This document shows, piece by piece, positions 44,176-52,561 of a stretch of 64,000 bases of DNA (the first letter of the stretch is position 1; each line of letters opens with the position of its first letter). This DNA comes from Spongiactinospora sp. TRM90649 (GTDB lineage: Bacteria; Actinomycetota; Actinomycetes; Streptosporangiales; Streptosporangiaceae): positions 1 to 64,000 of the forward strand of contig NZ_JARLTC010000017.1 in assembly GCF_029382225.1 (NCBI RefSeq). Direction: 5' to 3'. Below the pieces are notes generated by a model, which saw only the letters and a program-made list of their open reading frames with translations, ran no database searches and was not told the origin of the DNA. The position numbers and the translations under genes are program-made.

Positions 44176-44447
44176 GTGCCCCTGCCCGTGGGAGGGCGCT
44201 CTCCTTCCGTACCAACCTTGTACGGCCGCAGGACGCGATGTTCGACCATGCCCGTAATTGGACGGCGTCCGGGTGTCACTCGGCGCCGTGGAGCGGTTCG
44301 ACCTACGCCGGCGCCCGTTGAGAGCGCTATTCACGACATACGCCCGAAATATAGTTGATTCATGGGGTTCTCCGGCCCTCATATTGATGTCACCGTTGGG
44401 GCAGCCCTGGCCGGCCACGGCTCCTTGCGAACAAGGAGTCATCACGT

Positions 44448-45884
44448 ATGAACCCCAAAACCACGCTGGGAGCGTTAGCTCTCACGACGGTCGTCGCCAT
44501 GGGCGCGACGGCGCCGGCGAGCGGCGCGGAGACCACGAGCACGGTGTCCCGGCTCACCACGGCGCACAGTGCGGGCGCGGACGGAAGCCTCTCCTCCGGC
44601 CAGGCGCTCATGGGCTCAGGCAACAGCTACTTCAACGGCAACCCGGTGACCATCCAGACCTTGCACTCCGGGGGGCAGTACGCCCTGAACGACCCATTCC
44701 GTCCAGGTCTGAGCTGTGGCCGGCTCGGTGGCCCCGTCTTCACCAAGACGACCGACGTCTGGGGCAACGGAACCGGCACCAACCTGGAGACCGCCTGCGT
44801 CGACGTAATGTTCGCCGCGCAGAAGCACTGGGACATGCTGCGCGACTGGCTGGGACGCAACGGCGTCGACGGAGCCGGCCGCTCCTACCCGTCCTCCGTC
44901 GGCCTGAGCCGGGTCGACGCCTACTGGGACGGCGTCCGTACCGTCTTCGGCCACAACACCGCCCGCACCAACCAGCTCACCTCCCTCGACATGGTCGGCT
45001 GGCAGTACGGCGGCATCGTCTACGAGAAATCCGGCTCCTACGACGGGGACGGCCTGGAGGCGCGGTCCCTGCACCGGTCGGCCAACGACATCTTCGGCAC
45101 CCTGACGGAGCACTACGTCAACCACCCCCTCGCCCTGGACGAGCCGGACTATCTGATCGGCGAGGAGGCGAACGTGGACGGCACCGGACCGGTGATGCAC
45201 ATGTACGACCCCGCACTGACGAGTCATCGGAGCTGCTATCCCCCCTCCCAGGGCACACTCGACGACGGCGGACCGCAGGACCACTGGTTCTACCTGCTCG
45301 CCGAGGGCACCAACCCGCCGGGCAAACCCGCCAGCCCGGTCTGCGCGGGCCCGTCCCCACTGACCGGCATCGGCATCCAGAAGGCCGCCCGGATCTTCTA
45401 CCAGGGGCTCCAGCGCAAGACCCTTGGCTGGTCGTACGCCAGGGCACGGCTGGCCACCGTGGTGGCCGCCAAGAACCTCTACGGCTGTCCCGAGATGAAC
45501 GCGACCAAAGCCGCGTGGACCGCCATCCGCGTCCCCGTCCAGGTCGGCGAGCCGACCTGCCCGGTGCCCAGCCCCTCCGCCACTCTCAGCGGAATCACGG
45601 TCGAACCGCCCTCGGCCACGGTCGGCCCCGGCGGATTCACCACCGTCCAGATCGAGCTGACGCCCGACACGGCCCAGCCAGTGACCCTGTCCTCCAGCGG
45701 CAGCCCTGCGGGGACGACCGTCGACATCATCCGAGACGATCAATCCACCACGGCGACCATCAGAGTCTCGGCCTCCGCTCCCCCGGGCACCTATCCCATC
45801 GCCTTCGCCGCGACCTCCGGCGGCATCACCAAGACGACCTATTTCACCCTCACAGTCGCGGGAGACGAGGACAAGCAGCGCTGA
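44448..45884 (+). CDS. Secreted M4-like pseudoprotease (zinc site lost)
   Basis: 478 residues: signal peptide, then an M4-like catalytic domain co-linear with the active paralogue at 27167 (shared motifs NGTGTNLETACVDVMFAAQKHWDMLRDWLGRNG in parts, QDHWFYLLAEGTNPPGKPAS and LTGIGIQKA), then one Ig-like domain. It lacks the propeptide and the chitin module. The zinc site H-E-F-G-H is W185-Q-Y-G-G189 and the zinc Glu position is Arg210, so it cannot hold catalytic zinc; the active-site His (QDHWFY) remains. Reading frame, signal peptide and fold are intact, so it is probably a binding protein, inhibitor or chaperone-like partner rather than a dead gene. ATG 44448 follows AAGGAG. Confidence 0.88.
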   Translation: MNPKTTLGALALTTVVAMGATAPASGAETTSTVSRLTTAHSAGADGSLSSGQALMGSGNSYFNGNPVTIQTLHSGGQYALNDPFRPGLSCGRLGGPVFTKTTDVWGNGTGTNLETACVDVMFAAQKHWDMLRDWLGRNGVDGAGRSYPSSVGLSRVDAYWDGVRTVFGHNTARTNQLTSLDMVGWQYGGIVYEKSGSYDGDGLEARSLHRSANDIFGTLTEHYVNHPLALDEPDYLIGEEANVDGTGPVMHMYDPALTSHRSCYPPSQGTLDDGGPQDHWFYLLAEGTNPPGKPASPVCAGPSPLTGIGIQKAARIFYQGLQRKTLGWSYARARLATVVAAKNLYGCPEMNATKAAWTAIRVPVQVGEPTCPVPSPSATLSGITVEPPSATVGPGGFTTVQIELTPDTAQPVTLSSSGSPAGTTVDIIRDDQSTTATIRVSASAPPGTYPIAFAATSGGITKTTYFTLTVAGDEDKQR

Positions 45885-46225
45885 CGAACCGCGAGAACCC
45901 GGCCCCTGTTGATCTTTAGTCATTTCCTAGGGCCCGGCTCGACTCTTTCGGTATCAGGACGAAGTCCTCCTCACCGAAGGAACCTCCCCTCGACGGCGGC
46001 GTCTCCCGGGGCATCGGTGGCTTCGGCATCGCCGACATGGTCCTCTAGTGGTTTAGCGGTCCAGCGCCGCAGTAATCACCGGCGCTCCATGAATCGGGTC
46101 CATGACCACGATATTCCTGACATCCACCACATGGCTCGCCCGGCCCAAGGCCGGGCGAGCCATCCGCGCTTCGGGTACCGCCTATGGCTGTACCGATGTT
46201 CCTTGACCTCGGTATCGCCCGGTCA
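45885..46225. other. Intergenic stretch with a terminator, otherwise empty
   Basis: This 340-bp stretch between the pseudoprotease and the small secreted protein has no frame I can support. The only clear element is the perfect hairpin at 46131-46163. Confidence 0.6.
46131..46163. terminator. Perfect 15-bp hairpin terminator
   Basis: ATGGCTCGCCCGGCC (46131-46145) is exactly mirrored by GGCCGGGCGAGCCAT (46149-46163) over a 3-base CAA loop. It lies between convergent genes and probably ends both transcripts. Confidence 0.8.
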
Positions 46226-46546
46226 TCAGTCTCTCTTCCCGATGGTCACGCGGACGATCTCCCTGCTGTAGGGGATGTACACGACGGACGTGCCGCCGAC
46301 GGGCGCCCACTCGCCGTACCAGACTCCGGACTCGGGCATTTGCGGGTTGGGGTGCCTCCAGATCACCGCGATCACGTGGTAGCCGGTGCCGCCGGCGCAG
46401 TAACTGGTGTACCCCCACCCGTCGGGGGCGTTGCCGATGGAACAGGAAGTGGGCTCGGCCTGTGCGGGTGCCGCCGTGCCGGTGATCATTGTGGCGGCGA
46501 TGAGCGCCCCACCGAAGAGAGCAGTGGCGACCTTTCTCATTTTCAT
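46226..46546 (-). CDS. Small secreted protein, unknown
   Basis: 106 residues: signal peptide (KVATALFGGALIAATMITGTAAPAQA), then a compact mature domain of about 75 residues with two Cys (CSIGNAP, SYCAGG) likely forming a disulfide, and aromatic-rich HVIAVIWRHPNPQ and SGVWYGEWAPVGG. I know no family. ATG 46546 has AAGGG about 8 nt upstream. A 19-bp perfect palindrome lies just upstream (46587-46605). Confidence 0.8.
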   Translation of the reverse strand: MKMRKVATALFGGALIAATMITGTAAPAQAEPTSCSIGNAPDGWGYTSYCAGGTGYHVIAVIWRHPNPQMPESGVWYGEWAPVGGTSVVYIPYSREIVRVTIGKRD

Positions 46547-46586
46547 GATCTGGCCCTTCCACGTGGACGGTACCACCCGTCCTGCG

Positions 46587-46605
46587 ATTAGGAAAGTTTC
46601 CTAAT
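46587..46605. promoter_or_regulatory. Perfect 19-bp palindrome ATTAGGAAA-G-TTTCCTAAT
   Basis: ATTAGGAAA (46587-46595) and TTTCCTAAT (46597-46605) around a central G, about 40 bp before the small secreted protein start. AT-rich in a GC-rich context and perfectly symmetric, so it is very likely a repressor operator (LacI, ROK or GntR type). The regulator is not identified in the window. Confidence 0.65.
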
Positions 46606-46676
46606 GAAAAGGTAGCCGGGCGGAGTAACCCGTCAAGATCTGAATCACTTACCTTTTCCGGCCGAGGCCGAGACGG

Positions 46677-47297
46677 TCACCGCTCCCGGACCGCGTAGGT
46701 CAGGTGGGTCGTCTGCCGCGTCGGCTCCGCGCGGACCTGCTCCAGGGCCACGCGGCCCGCGTCCACGCCCTCGAACAGGCGGATTCCGGCACCGAACAGC
46801 ACAGGCGAGAGCGCGATCGAGAACTCGTCGATCAGGCCGGCGTTCACGTACTCCAGGATCGTCGCTCCGCCGCCCGCGATACGGACGTCGCGGTCGCCGG
46901 CGGCCTGGCGGGCCTGGGCGAGAGCGGTCTCGATGCCGTCGTTGACGAAGTGGAAGGTGGTCCCACCCGGCCGCTCCCAGGGGTCACGCTTCTCGTGTGT
47001 CACGACGAACACCGGCGTGTGGAACGGCGCCTCGTGCGGCCACATCCGCTCACCGGCGTCGAACATGCGCTTGCCCATCACGCTCGCGCCGGTGCGCTCG
47101 AACGTCTCGCGCGCGACGTCGTCGTCGCGCCCTTCCTCGCCGCCCTCGCCCAGCTTCAGGTTCTCCCGGAAGAACCGCGTCGGGAAGATCCACCGCTGCA
47201 GTTCCATCCACTGCCGCCCCATCAGTTCCCCGAGGGACTCGGGTGCGATGAAACCGTCCAGCGACATCGACACGCTGAAGAACACCTTCCCGGCCAT
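46677..47297 (-). CDS. Dihydrofolate reductase / RibD C-terminal family reductase
   Basis: 206 residues: KVFFSVSMSLDGFIAPES, GASVMGKRMFDAGE, DVRIAGGGATILEYVNAGLIDEF and SPVLFGAGIRLFEG. It is a stand-alone member of the RibD C-terminal/DHFR-like family of NAD(P)H reductases. It forms the third gene of the ArsR-SRPBCC-reductase operon, with stop-start overlap to the SRPBCC gene. The substrate is unknown; it differs clearly from the copy at 6309. Confidence 0.9.
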   Translation of the reverse strand: MAGKVFFSVSMSLDGFIAPESLGELMGRQWMELQRWIFPTRFFRENLKLGEGGEEGRDDDVARETFERTGASVMGKRMFDAGERMWPHEAPFHTPVFVVTHEKRDPWERPGGTTFHFVNDGIETALAQARQAAGDRDVRIAGGGATILEYVNAGLIDEFSIALSPVLFGAGIRLFEGVDAGRVALEQVRAEPTRQTTHLTYAVRER

Positions 47298-47803
47298 CAG
47301 CCCTCGGCTCCCTTCCGGACGATCTCGGTGACGTAGGCGGCCAGGTTGCTCAGGGTCTGCCGGCCGCCCTCGATCGCGTGGAACTTCTCAACCGCTTCGT
47401 CGCGCAGTTCCTTGGTGGGGAACACCGTGCGCATCTCGATCCGGGTCGCCGCGCCGTCGGGCGCGAACGCGAGGACAGACTCGAAGGCGTTCGGGTCGCC
47501 GCGGTACTCGCCGTGCAGCAGCGCGATCCCCTCCGGCGGGACGATCTCGGTCCAGGTGATCCACTCCTGGTAGTCCGTCCCGTCCGGGCCGTGCATCACG
47601 AAGTCCCACTCCCCGCCGACGCGGAACTCGAAGGACCGCGTGGTGGTGGTGAACCCCTCCGGTCCCCACCACCGCGACAGGTGCCGCACCTCGGTGAACG
47701 CCTCGAACACCAGCTCCCGTGGGGCGTCGATGACCCGGGAGATCACGATCTCGCGGTCGGCCGCCGCGGGCTGCCCCGGCGCTCCTTGTCCCGTCTCGCT
47801 CAT
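47297..47803 (-). CDS. SRPBCC/AHSA1-family protein
   Basis: 168 residues with a START-like SRPBCC (AHSA1) domain: VISRVIDAPRELVFEAFTEV, SRWWGPEGFTTTT, and EKFHAIEGGRQTLSNLAAYV. It is a hydrophobic-ligand pocket protein of the kind often encoded after ArsR regulators. ATG 47803 overlaps the ArsR stop (ATGA) and its own end overlaps the reductase start, so all three are translationally coupled. Confidence 0.9.
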   Translation of the reverse strand: MSETGQGAPGQPAAADREIVISRVIDAPRELVFEAFTEVRHLSRWWGPEGFTTTTRSFEFRVGGEWDFVMHGPDGTDYQEWITWTEIVPPEGIALLHGEYRGDPNAFESVLAFAPDGAATRIEMRTVFPTKELRDEAVEKFHAIEGGRQTLSNLAAYVTEIVRKGAEG

Positions 47804-48150
47804 CGGTCGTTTCCTTCCTGACTTGCCTGTTTGAGGTCCTGCACGTAGGCGTCCAGGCGGTCGAAGCTCTCGTTCCAGAACCGCTCGAACCCGCCGGTCC
47901 ACTCGTGGACCGGCCGCAGCCCGCGGGCGTCCAGGCCGTACAGGCGCTGTTTTCCCGCCTTGCGGTCGCGCACCAGCCCGACCTCCCGGAGCACCCGCAG
48001 GTGTTTGGACGCCCGCGGCTGGGTCATCCCCAGCTCCTGGGCCAACTCGGTCACCGGCCGCTCACCCGCCCGCAGCAGCGCCAGGATCTCCCTGCGCTGC
48101 GGCTCGGCGATCGCGTTGAAGACGTCCGACGTCGTCGCTGCTCGTGCCAT
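47800..48150 (-). CDS. ArsR-family regulator
   Basis: 116 residues: FNAIAEPQRREILALLRAGERPVTELAQELGMTQPRASKHLRVLREVGLVRDRKAGKQRLYGL in parts (winged helix), then a short C-terminal helix (PVHEWTGGFERFWNESFDRL). It matches the ArsR proteins that precede SRPBCC genes. ATG 48150 begins MARAATTSD, the usual N-terminus; ATGs at 48159 and 48162 are alternatives. ATGCC/GGCAT inverted half-sites at 48163-48178 lie directly upstream as a likely operator. Confidence 0.88.
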   Translation of the reverse strand: MARAATTSDVFNAIAEPQRREILALLRAGERPVTELAQELGMTQPRASKHLRVLREVGLVRDRKAGKQRLYGLDARGLRPVHEWTGGFERFWNESFDRLDAYVQDLKQASQEGNDR

Positions 48151-48507
48151 GGCGCCCATCATATGCCGATATGGGCATGCGTCAATCCATGGGGGCCCTT
48201 ACCGGCGAGGTCTGCCGGCTCAGGCTCGCCGTACTCGGCGCCGACCCCGACCGCTTCACGGCTCTGGCCCACTTCGCCCGCGACGTCCGGACCGCCGCGC
48301 CGCGTTCGAAGAGATCCTCGCGGTCCAGCTCGCCGACATCGAGGCGGCGTCCGGCCCTCTACCGCGTGGCGCTGTGCGGCTGACCGAGCCGGAAAGACGC
48401 AGAGGGCTGTGCCGGATGACATAACACCGCAGAGATGTCCTGATTGGCAGCTCCTGTGCGCCCAGATTCGCCGTACGTTCCTGGCATGGCCACGGGAGGA
48501 GACCGCC
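48151..48507 (+). other. Unassigned stretch with a degraded coding look
   Basis: Apart from the ArsR promoter, this stretch has plus-strand pieces such as EVCRLRLAVLGADPDRFTALAHFARDV and, one frame on, FEEILAVQLADIEAA, which look like protein but are split by a frameshift. I cannot name the family. It may be another gene remnant. Confidence 0.3.
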
Positions 48508-49665
48508 ATGCACAGAAACCGGTCCTTAATCGCGGGCGTGGCGCTCGCGACCGGGGCGCTCCTGATCACCGCCGCGCCCGTCCAGGCGAAGCCGGGTGCG
48601 CAGCCGCCGCCCGGGGTCGTCGAGGCGATGCGACGCGACCTCGGTCTGTCCGCCGCCGGCGCGTCGGCGCGGCTGGCCGCGGAGGAGCGGGCGCGTGACA
48701 TCGCGCCGGTGCTGCGGGACAGGCTGGCCTCCCGGTACGGCGGGTCGTGGGTGACCCCGCAGGGCGACCTCGTCGTGGCCACCACAGACGCCACCGGCGT
48801 CGCCGCCGTCACCTCGGCGGGCGCGCGGGCCAAGGTCGTGGCCCGCGCGCTGCCTGAGCTGGACGCGATCAAGAGCGCGCTCGACGAGGCGGGCGCCGGC
48901 CGCGCGGAGATCCGCGGCTGGCACGTGGACGTGGTGACGAACAGCGTCGTCGTGCAGGCCGCCGACCGTGCCTCCGGTGAAGCGCTGGTCAGAGAGAGCG
49001 GTGTGGACCCCTCCGCGGTACGCGTGGAGGTCACCGCCGAGCGGCCGGTGCCGTACGTGACCGACGTCGCGGGCGGCGACGTGGTCCGGATCGGATCGTC
49101 GAGCCGCTGCGTGATCGGCTTCATGGTGAAACGCGGGAAGCGGGACGGCTTCGTCACGGCGGGACACTGCGGCAAGAAGGGAGACCTCGTCTACCCGCTG
49201 TCCGGGAACATTCCGATCGGCGTCGTGCAGGCGGCGTCCTTCCCGGGGAACGACCACCTCTGGGTCGCGCTCAACCCCGGCTGGAGGGCCATCGCCGCGG
49301 TGCGGGGCGGCGGCCGGTTCGAGATCATCACCGGATCCGCGGAGTCGGTGGTCGGCTCCACCGTATGCACCACCGGCCTGGCCGGCTGGCGCTGCGGTAC
49401 GGTCCAGCAGCGCAACGCCAGCGTCACCTACCCCAGCGGCACCGTCTCCGGCCTGACCCGCACCAGCGTGTGCTCCGAACCCGGCGATTCCGGTGCGCCG
49501 TTCATCTCCGGCACCCAGGCGCAGGGCGTGACCTCCGGCGGCTCCGGCAACTGCTCCACCGGCGGCACCACCTACTTCCAGCCGATCAACGGGGCCCTCG
49601 CCGCCTACGGGCTCACTCTGCTCGTCCTGAAGATCGTCCCCCCGACGATCCCTCCCACGCCCTGA
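48508..49665 (+). CDS. Streptogrisin-type S1 serine protease (S1E) with prodomain
   Basis: 385 residues: signal peptide (LIAGVALATGALLITAAPVQA), alpha-lytic-protease-type propeptide (about 30-190), then a chymotrypsin-fold domain with the triad His (FVTAGHCG), Asp (SFPGNDHLWVAL) and Ser (CSEPGDSGAPF). The Ser loop reads GDSGAP rather than the usual GDSGGS. Paired Cys match the family's disulfides. It is exported, self-processed, and acts outside the cell. ATG 48508 follows GGGAGGAGA. Confidence 0.92.
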   Translation: MHRNRSLIAGVALATGALLITAAPVQAKPGAQPPPGVVEAMRRDLGLSAAGASARLAAEERARDIAPVLRDRLASRYGGSWVTPQGDLVVATTDATGVAAVTSAGARAKVVARALPELDAIKSALDEAGAGRAEIRGWHVDVVTNSVVVQAADRASGEALVRESGVDPSAVRVEVTAERPVPYVTDVAGGDVVRIGSSSRCVIGFMVKRGKRDGFVTAGHCGKKGDLVYPLSGNIPIGVVQAASFPGNDHLWVALNPGWRAIAAVRGGGRFEIITGSAESVVGSTVCTTGLAGWRCGTVQQRNASVTYPSGTVSGLTRTSVCSEPGDSGAPFISGTQAQGVTSGGSGNCSTGGTTYFQPINGALAAYGLTLLVLKIVPPTIPPTP

Positions 49666-49702
49666 CCGTCGGGCGGCCTCGCCGCGTCGCCCCCCGGGCC
49701 GG

Positions 49703-49940
49703 CAGCGGGCCGAGGAGCTGGAACGGGCCCGGCGGGTGATCGCCGAGCAGGCCCGGGCCCGTGAACGCACCCGCATCGCCGGGGACATGCACGATCTGCT
49801 CGGCCACGAGCTGAGCCTGGTCGCGCTGCACCGGGACCCCGTCACCGGGGAGGTGCCGGAACTGGTCGCTCAGGCCAGGACGGCGGGCCTGGTGGTGGAC
49901 CTGCGCACGGAAGGCGACGGTTCGCGTCTTCCCTCCGGGA
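49703..49940 (+). pseudogene. Histidine kinase remnant (HisKA_3 box with internal deletion)
   Basis: The plus strand reads QRAEELERARRVIAEQARAR, then RTRIAGDMHDLLGHELSLVALH (H-box), followed at once by RDPVTGEVPELVAQARTAGLVVDL, which in intact kinases lies about 60 residues later. There is no sensor or ATPase domain. It lies directly after the S1 protease and in front of a convergent hydrolase gene. Dead fragment. Confidence 0.7.
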
Positions 49941-49981
49941 CCGTGAAGCCCGCAGCCGGGCGCGGGGCTGGATGCGGAGCC

Positions 49982-51148
49982 TCAGGGCCGACGGCACGTC
50001 GCAGGGCAGAACGTGACCTCGGGGTAGCGGGATGACGGCTTGTCCAGGAGGGGCTGCCGCCGCGACTTCAGGTGCTGGTCGAGGAAGGCCGCCACGTAGG
50101 TGCGGGTGAGTTCTGCGGCGCGCGCCCCGGTCAGCGCGCCGTAGACGGGTTCGATGCCGAGGGTGCCGGTCAGCAGCGGGCCGTCGGTGAAGGACTGGTG
50201 GTCCGAGCCGGTCAGCACGATCCAGCGCTTCCATCCGGTCAGCAGCTTCCAGTCGCGGTCCCATGTGCTGTCGCGGCCTCCGGACGCGTGCTGCTCCGAA
50301 CCCAGGAACATGAACGGCCGGGAGAACCCGCTCTTGGGGATCCGGGCGTAGGTGGAGCCGTCCATGTCGATTCCGGCGCGAACCCGGGAGTCCTTCAGCA
50401 TGGCCGCCATGGCCCCGGCCCCGCCCATCGACTGGCCCGCCATCGCGATCCTGGAGCCGTCGATCAGATTGGAATGCTCCCACTTGGCGGTCAGTTGGTC
50501 GAGGACGAAGGAGACGTCGGCCGCCCGGCCCGCGACCACCCCCGTGCCGAAGCCCGGGTCGGTGTCGCTGTCGCAGGCGAGGCATTCGGCGACCCGCCCG
50601 TCGGAGAGGGTCGTCGCGTAGCTCTCGTAGGTGTGGTCGATCCCGGCCACGACGTACCCTCGGCTGGCCAGATCCTCGGCCAGTGACGTGAGTGTGCTCA
50701 CCGGCTTGGTGAAGCCGGGCGACAGGACCACCAGCGGCAGCTTCCGCCCCGCCGGTTCGGCGTCTTTGACGGCGTTGGTGCGTGTCCTGCTCAGCGTGTC
50801 GTCCGGCACGCCCGCGATCCCCGAGCCCTTCAGGAGGAGCTCTGATTCCTTCGGCGTCATGTACGGGGCCCGCCGCCCGTCACGCCGCTCGGTGGGATAC
50901 CACAGGGTGACCTTGAGCTGCCTGGCGTCGGCGTCGAGGTCCCAGGGGTCGGGGCGGGAGGTGTCCTTCAGATGCAGGGCGGTGGTGCCGACCGGATGGC
51001 TGCCGGTGGGGGCCGGCAGGGTGGCCGGCCCGGCCGGCGTGGCCGACGGGGCGGCGGAGCGGGGCGGCGGGGGCACAGAGCAGGCGGACACGGCCAGGAC
51101 GACCAGTCCCGCGGCGACGGCCAGGATCTGTCTCATCGGGAGGTCCAT
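49982..51148 (-). CDS. Alpha/beta hydrolase lipoprotein (PAF acetylhydrolase-like)
   Basis: 388 residues: lipoprotein signal (LAVAAGLVVLAVSACS), Pro/Ala-rich linker, then an alpha/beta hydrolase: VTLWYPTE, LPLVVLSPGFT, nucleophile Ser in AMAGQSMGGAGAMA, and VLTGSDHQSFTD (His). This is the PAF-acetylhydrolase/dienelactone-like esterase group. ATG 51148 follows the S41 stop directly (TGAATG), so translation is coupled. It is the last gene of the GntR-ABC-S41 operon; the link between peptidase, esterase and transporter is not explained. Confidence 0.85.
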   Translation of the reverse strand: MDLPMRQILAVAAGLVVLAVSACSVPPPPRSAAPSATPAGPATLPAPTGSHPVGTTALHLKDTSRPDPWDLDADARQLKVTLWYPTERRDGRRAPYMTPKESELLLKGSGIAGVPDDTLSRTRTNAVKDAEPAGRKLPLVVLSPGFTKPVSTLTSLAEDLASRGYVVAGIDHTYESYATTLSDGRVAECLACDSDTDPGFGTGVVAGRAADVSFVLDQLTAKWEHSNLIDGSRIAMAGQSMGGAGAMAAMLKDSRVRAGIDMDGSTYARIPKSGFSRPFMFLGSEQHASGGRDSTWDRDWKLLTGWKRWIVLTGSDHQSFTDGPLLTGTLGIEPVYGALTGARAAELTRTYVAAFLDQHLKSRRQPLLDKPSSRYPEVTFCPATCRRP

Positions 51149-52561
51149 TCACTTGTGCAGCAAGGTCAGGGCCTTGGCCAGGGCGGGGTCGCGCCCGGCG
51201 GCCGCGTCCTTCGAGGTCAGGGGCACGTAATGGTCGGGCGGCACGCCGACCCGGTCGATGACCTCGCGGTTGGGCCCCAGGTGGTGCCTGGCGGGGAAGC
51301 CCAGCGTGGTGTTGTTGCGAAGCAGGTACGACTGTGCCGGGCCGGAGATGACCCCGGCGGTCCTGGTGCCGACCAGCAGGCCCAGGCGCAGGTCCTTGAC
51401 GGCGGAGCTGACGTGTTCGCAGGCCGAGGCGCAGCGGCGGTCGGTGAGCACCACCAGCGGCAGGCCGACCAGCTCGACGGTGTCGTCGGTCCGCGAGGTC
51501 GCGCACGTGCCGTCCGCGGCGCACTGGTAGGCGGTGACCTTGCCGTGACCGAACGCGCTCACCAGCCGGGTCGCCTCCACGGGGCTGCCGCCGCCGTTGC
51601 CGCGCAGGTCCAGCACGACGCCGGGCGGCGTCCGGCCTTTCCGCAGCCGGGAGATCGCCTTGAGGACCCGGGTCGCGGAATCGGGAGCGAACCCGCGCAG
51701 CCGCACATAGACGATGTCGTCGTCCAGCAGCTTCGACTGCACCACTTGCAGGGTGGCCAGGTCCCGCTGGTAGAGACCGGGCTTGAGCGTCACGCTCCAG
51801 CGGCGGCCGGTGCTCTGCCGCAGCACCCGCAGCCGCACCGGGCGCGCCTCCGGGTATCGCGGGTAGAGGGCGGCGATCGAGCGGGTCGCCCGCCCGTCGA
51901 CGAAGGGCGCCGAATCATTGATCGACTCGATGACGTCGCCCACGCGCACACCGGCGGCCCGCGCCGCACCGCCCTGCACCGCGGTGACGAACAGCGGGGC
52001 CAGGGCGACGCCGAGGTTGTCGGCGACCGCGTTCGCCTCCAGGCCGAGGCCGTACCCGTCGCCGTCGTAGTAGTCGGGGGGCCGCCCGCCGCCGCGCGCC
52101 CAGCGCGCGTGGTTGTCGCCGAGGGCGGCGACGATGGCTTCGAGGGTGACGACGGCCAGTTCGTCGCGCAAGTCGGGGACCTGATCGGTGATCTTCCGGT
52201 AGGCGGCCTCGAAGGCGGCCCAGTCGCCCTTCTTGTCACCGGTCAGCGGAGGCATCGACGCGTCGGCCAGGTCGCGTCCGTTGCGGTTGAGCTCCTGCGT
52301 CAGGGCGACGAACCCGGCGGACAGCAGCGAGCGGGCGTCCAGGGTGGCGCCGCTGTAGTAGTTGTCCAGGATGCAGTAATAGGCCTGCTCGATGATGTCG
52401 GCCGTGGTGGGCGTCTCCGCTGCGGGAGCACCCGAGGGCCGCGTACACGCCGCCGTCCCGCCCAGGGTGGTCTTCGCTCCCTCGCTGCGCGGCGGGGCCG
52501 GTGCCGAGCAGGACGCCACCAGGAGAAGGGCCAGTCCGGCGGCCGCGCCCTTCGTCCTCAT
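51149..52561 (-). CDS. S41-family peptidase lipoprotein (tail-specific protease-like)
   Basis: 470 residues: lipoprotein signal (LALLLVASCS), an N-terminal helical part, a PDZ-like domain (AVQGGAARAAGVRVGDVIESI), then the S41 core (VVLDLRGNGGGSPVEATRL, LVVLTDRRCASACEHVSSAVK with the nucleophile-type Ser, and VGTRTAGVIS). It acts on peptides or protein tails at the cell surface. Its start overlaps the permease stop (ATGA), and it is the fourth gene in the operon. PDZ placement before the S41 core fits C-terminal processing peptidases. Confidence 0.88.
   Translation of the reverse strand: MRTKGAAAGLALLLVASCSAPAPPRSEGAKTTLGGTAACTRPSGAPAAETPTTADIIEQAYYCILDNYYSGATLDARSLLSAGFVALTQELNRNGRDLADASMPPLTGDKKGDWAAFEAAYRKITDQVPDLRDELAVVTLEAIVAALGDNHARWARGGGRPPDYYDGDGYGLGLEANAVADNLGVALAPLFVTAVQGGAARAAGVRVGDVIESINDSAPFVDGRATRSIAALYPRYPEARPVRLRVLRQSTGRRWSVTLKPGLYQRDLATLQVVQSKLLDDDIVYVRLRGFAPDSATRVLKAISRLRKGRTPPGVVLDLRGNGGGSPVEATRLVSAFGHGKVTAYQCAADGTCATSRTDDTVELVGLPLVVLTDRRCASACEHVSSAVKDLRLGLLVGTRTAGVISGPAQSYLLRNNTTLGFPARHHLGPNREVIDRVGVPPDHYVPLTSKDAAAGRDPALAKALTLLHK

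Noticed and set aside
45885..45960. Imperfect CCCGGCCCC / GGGCCCGG hairpin after the pseudoprotease
   Set aside because: The arms do not pair perfectly; the hairpin at 46131-46163 is much stronger.
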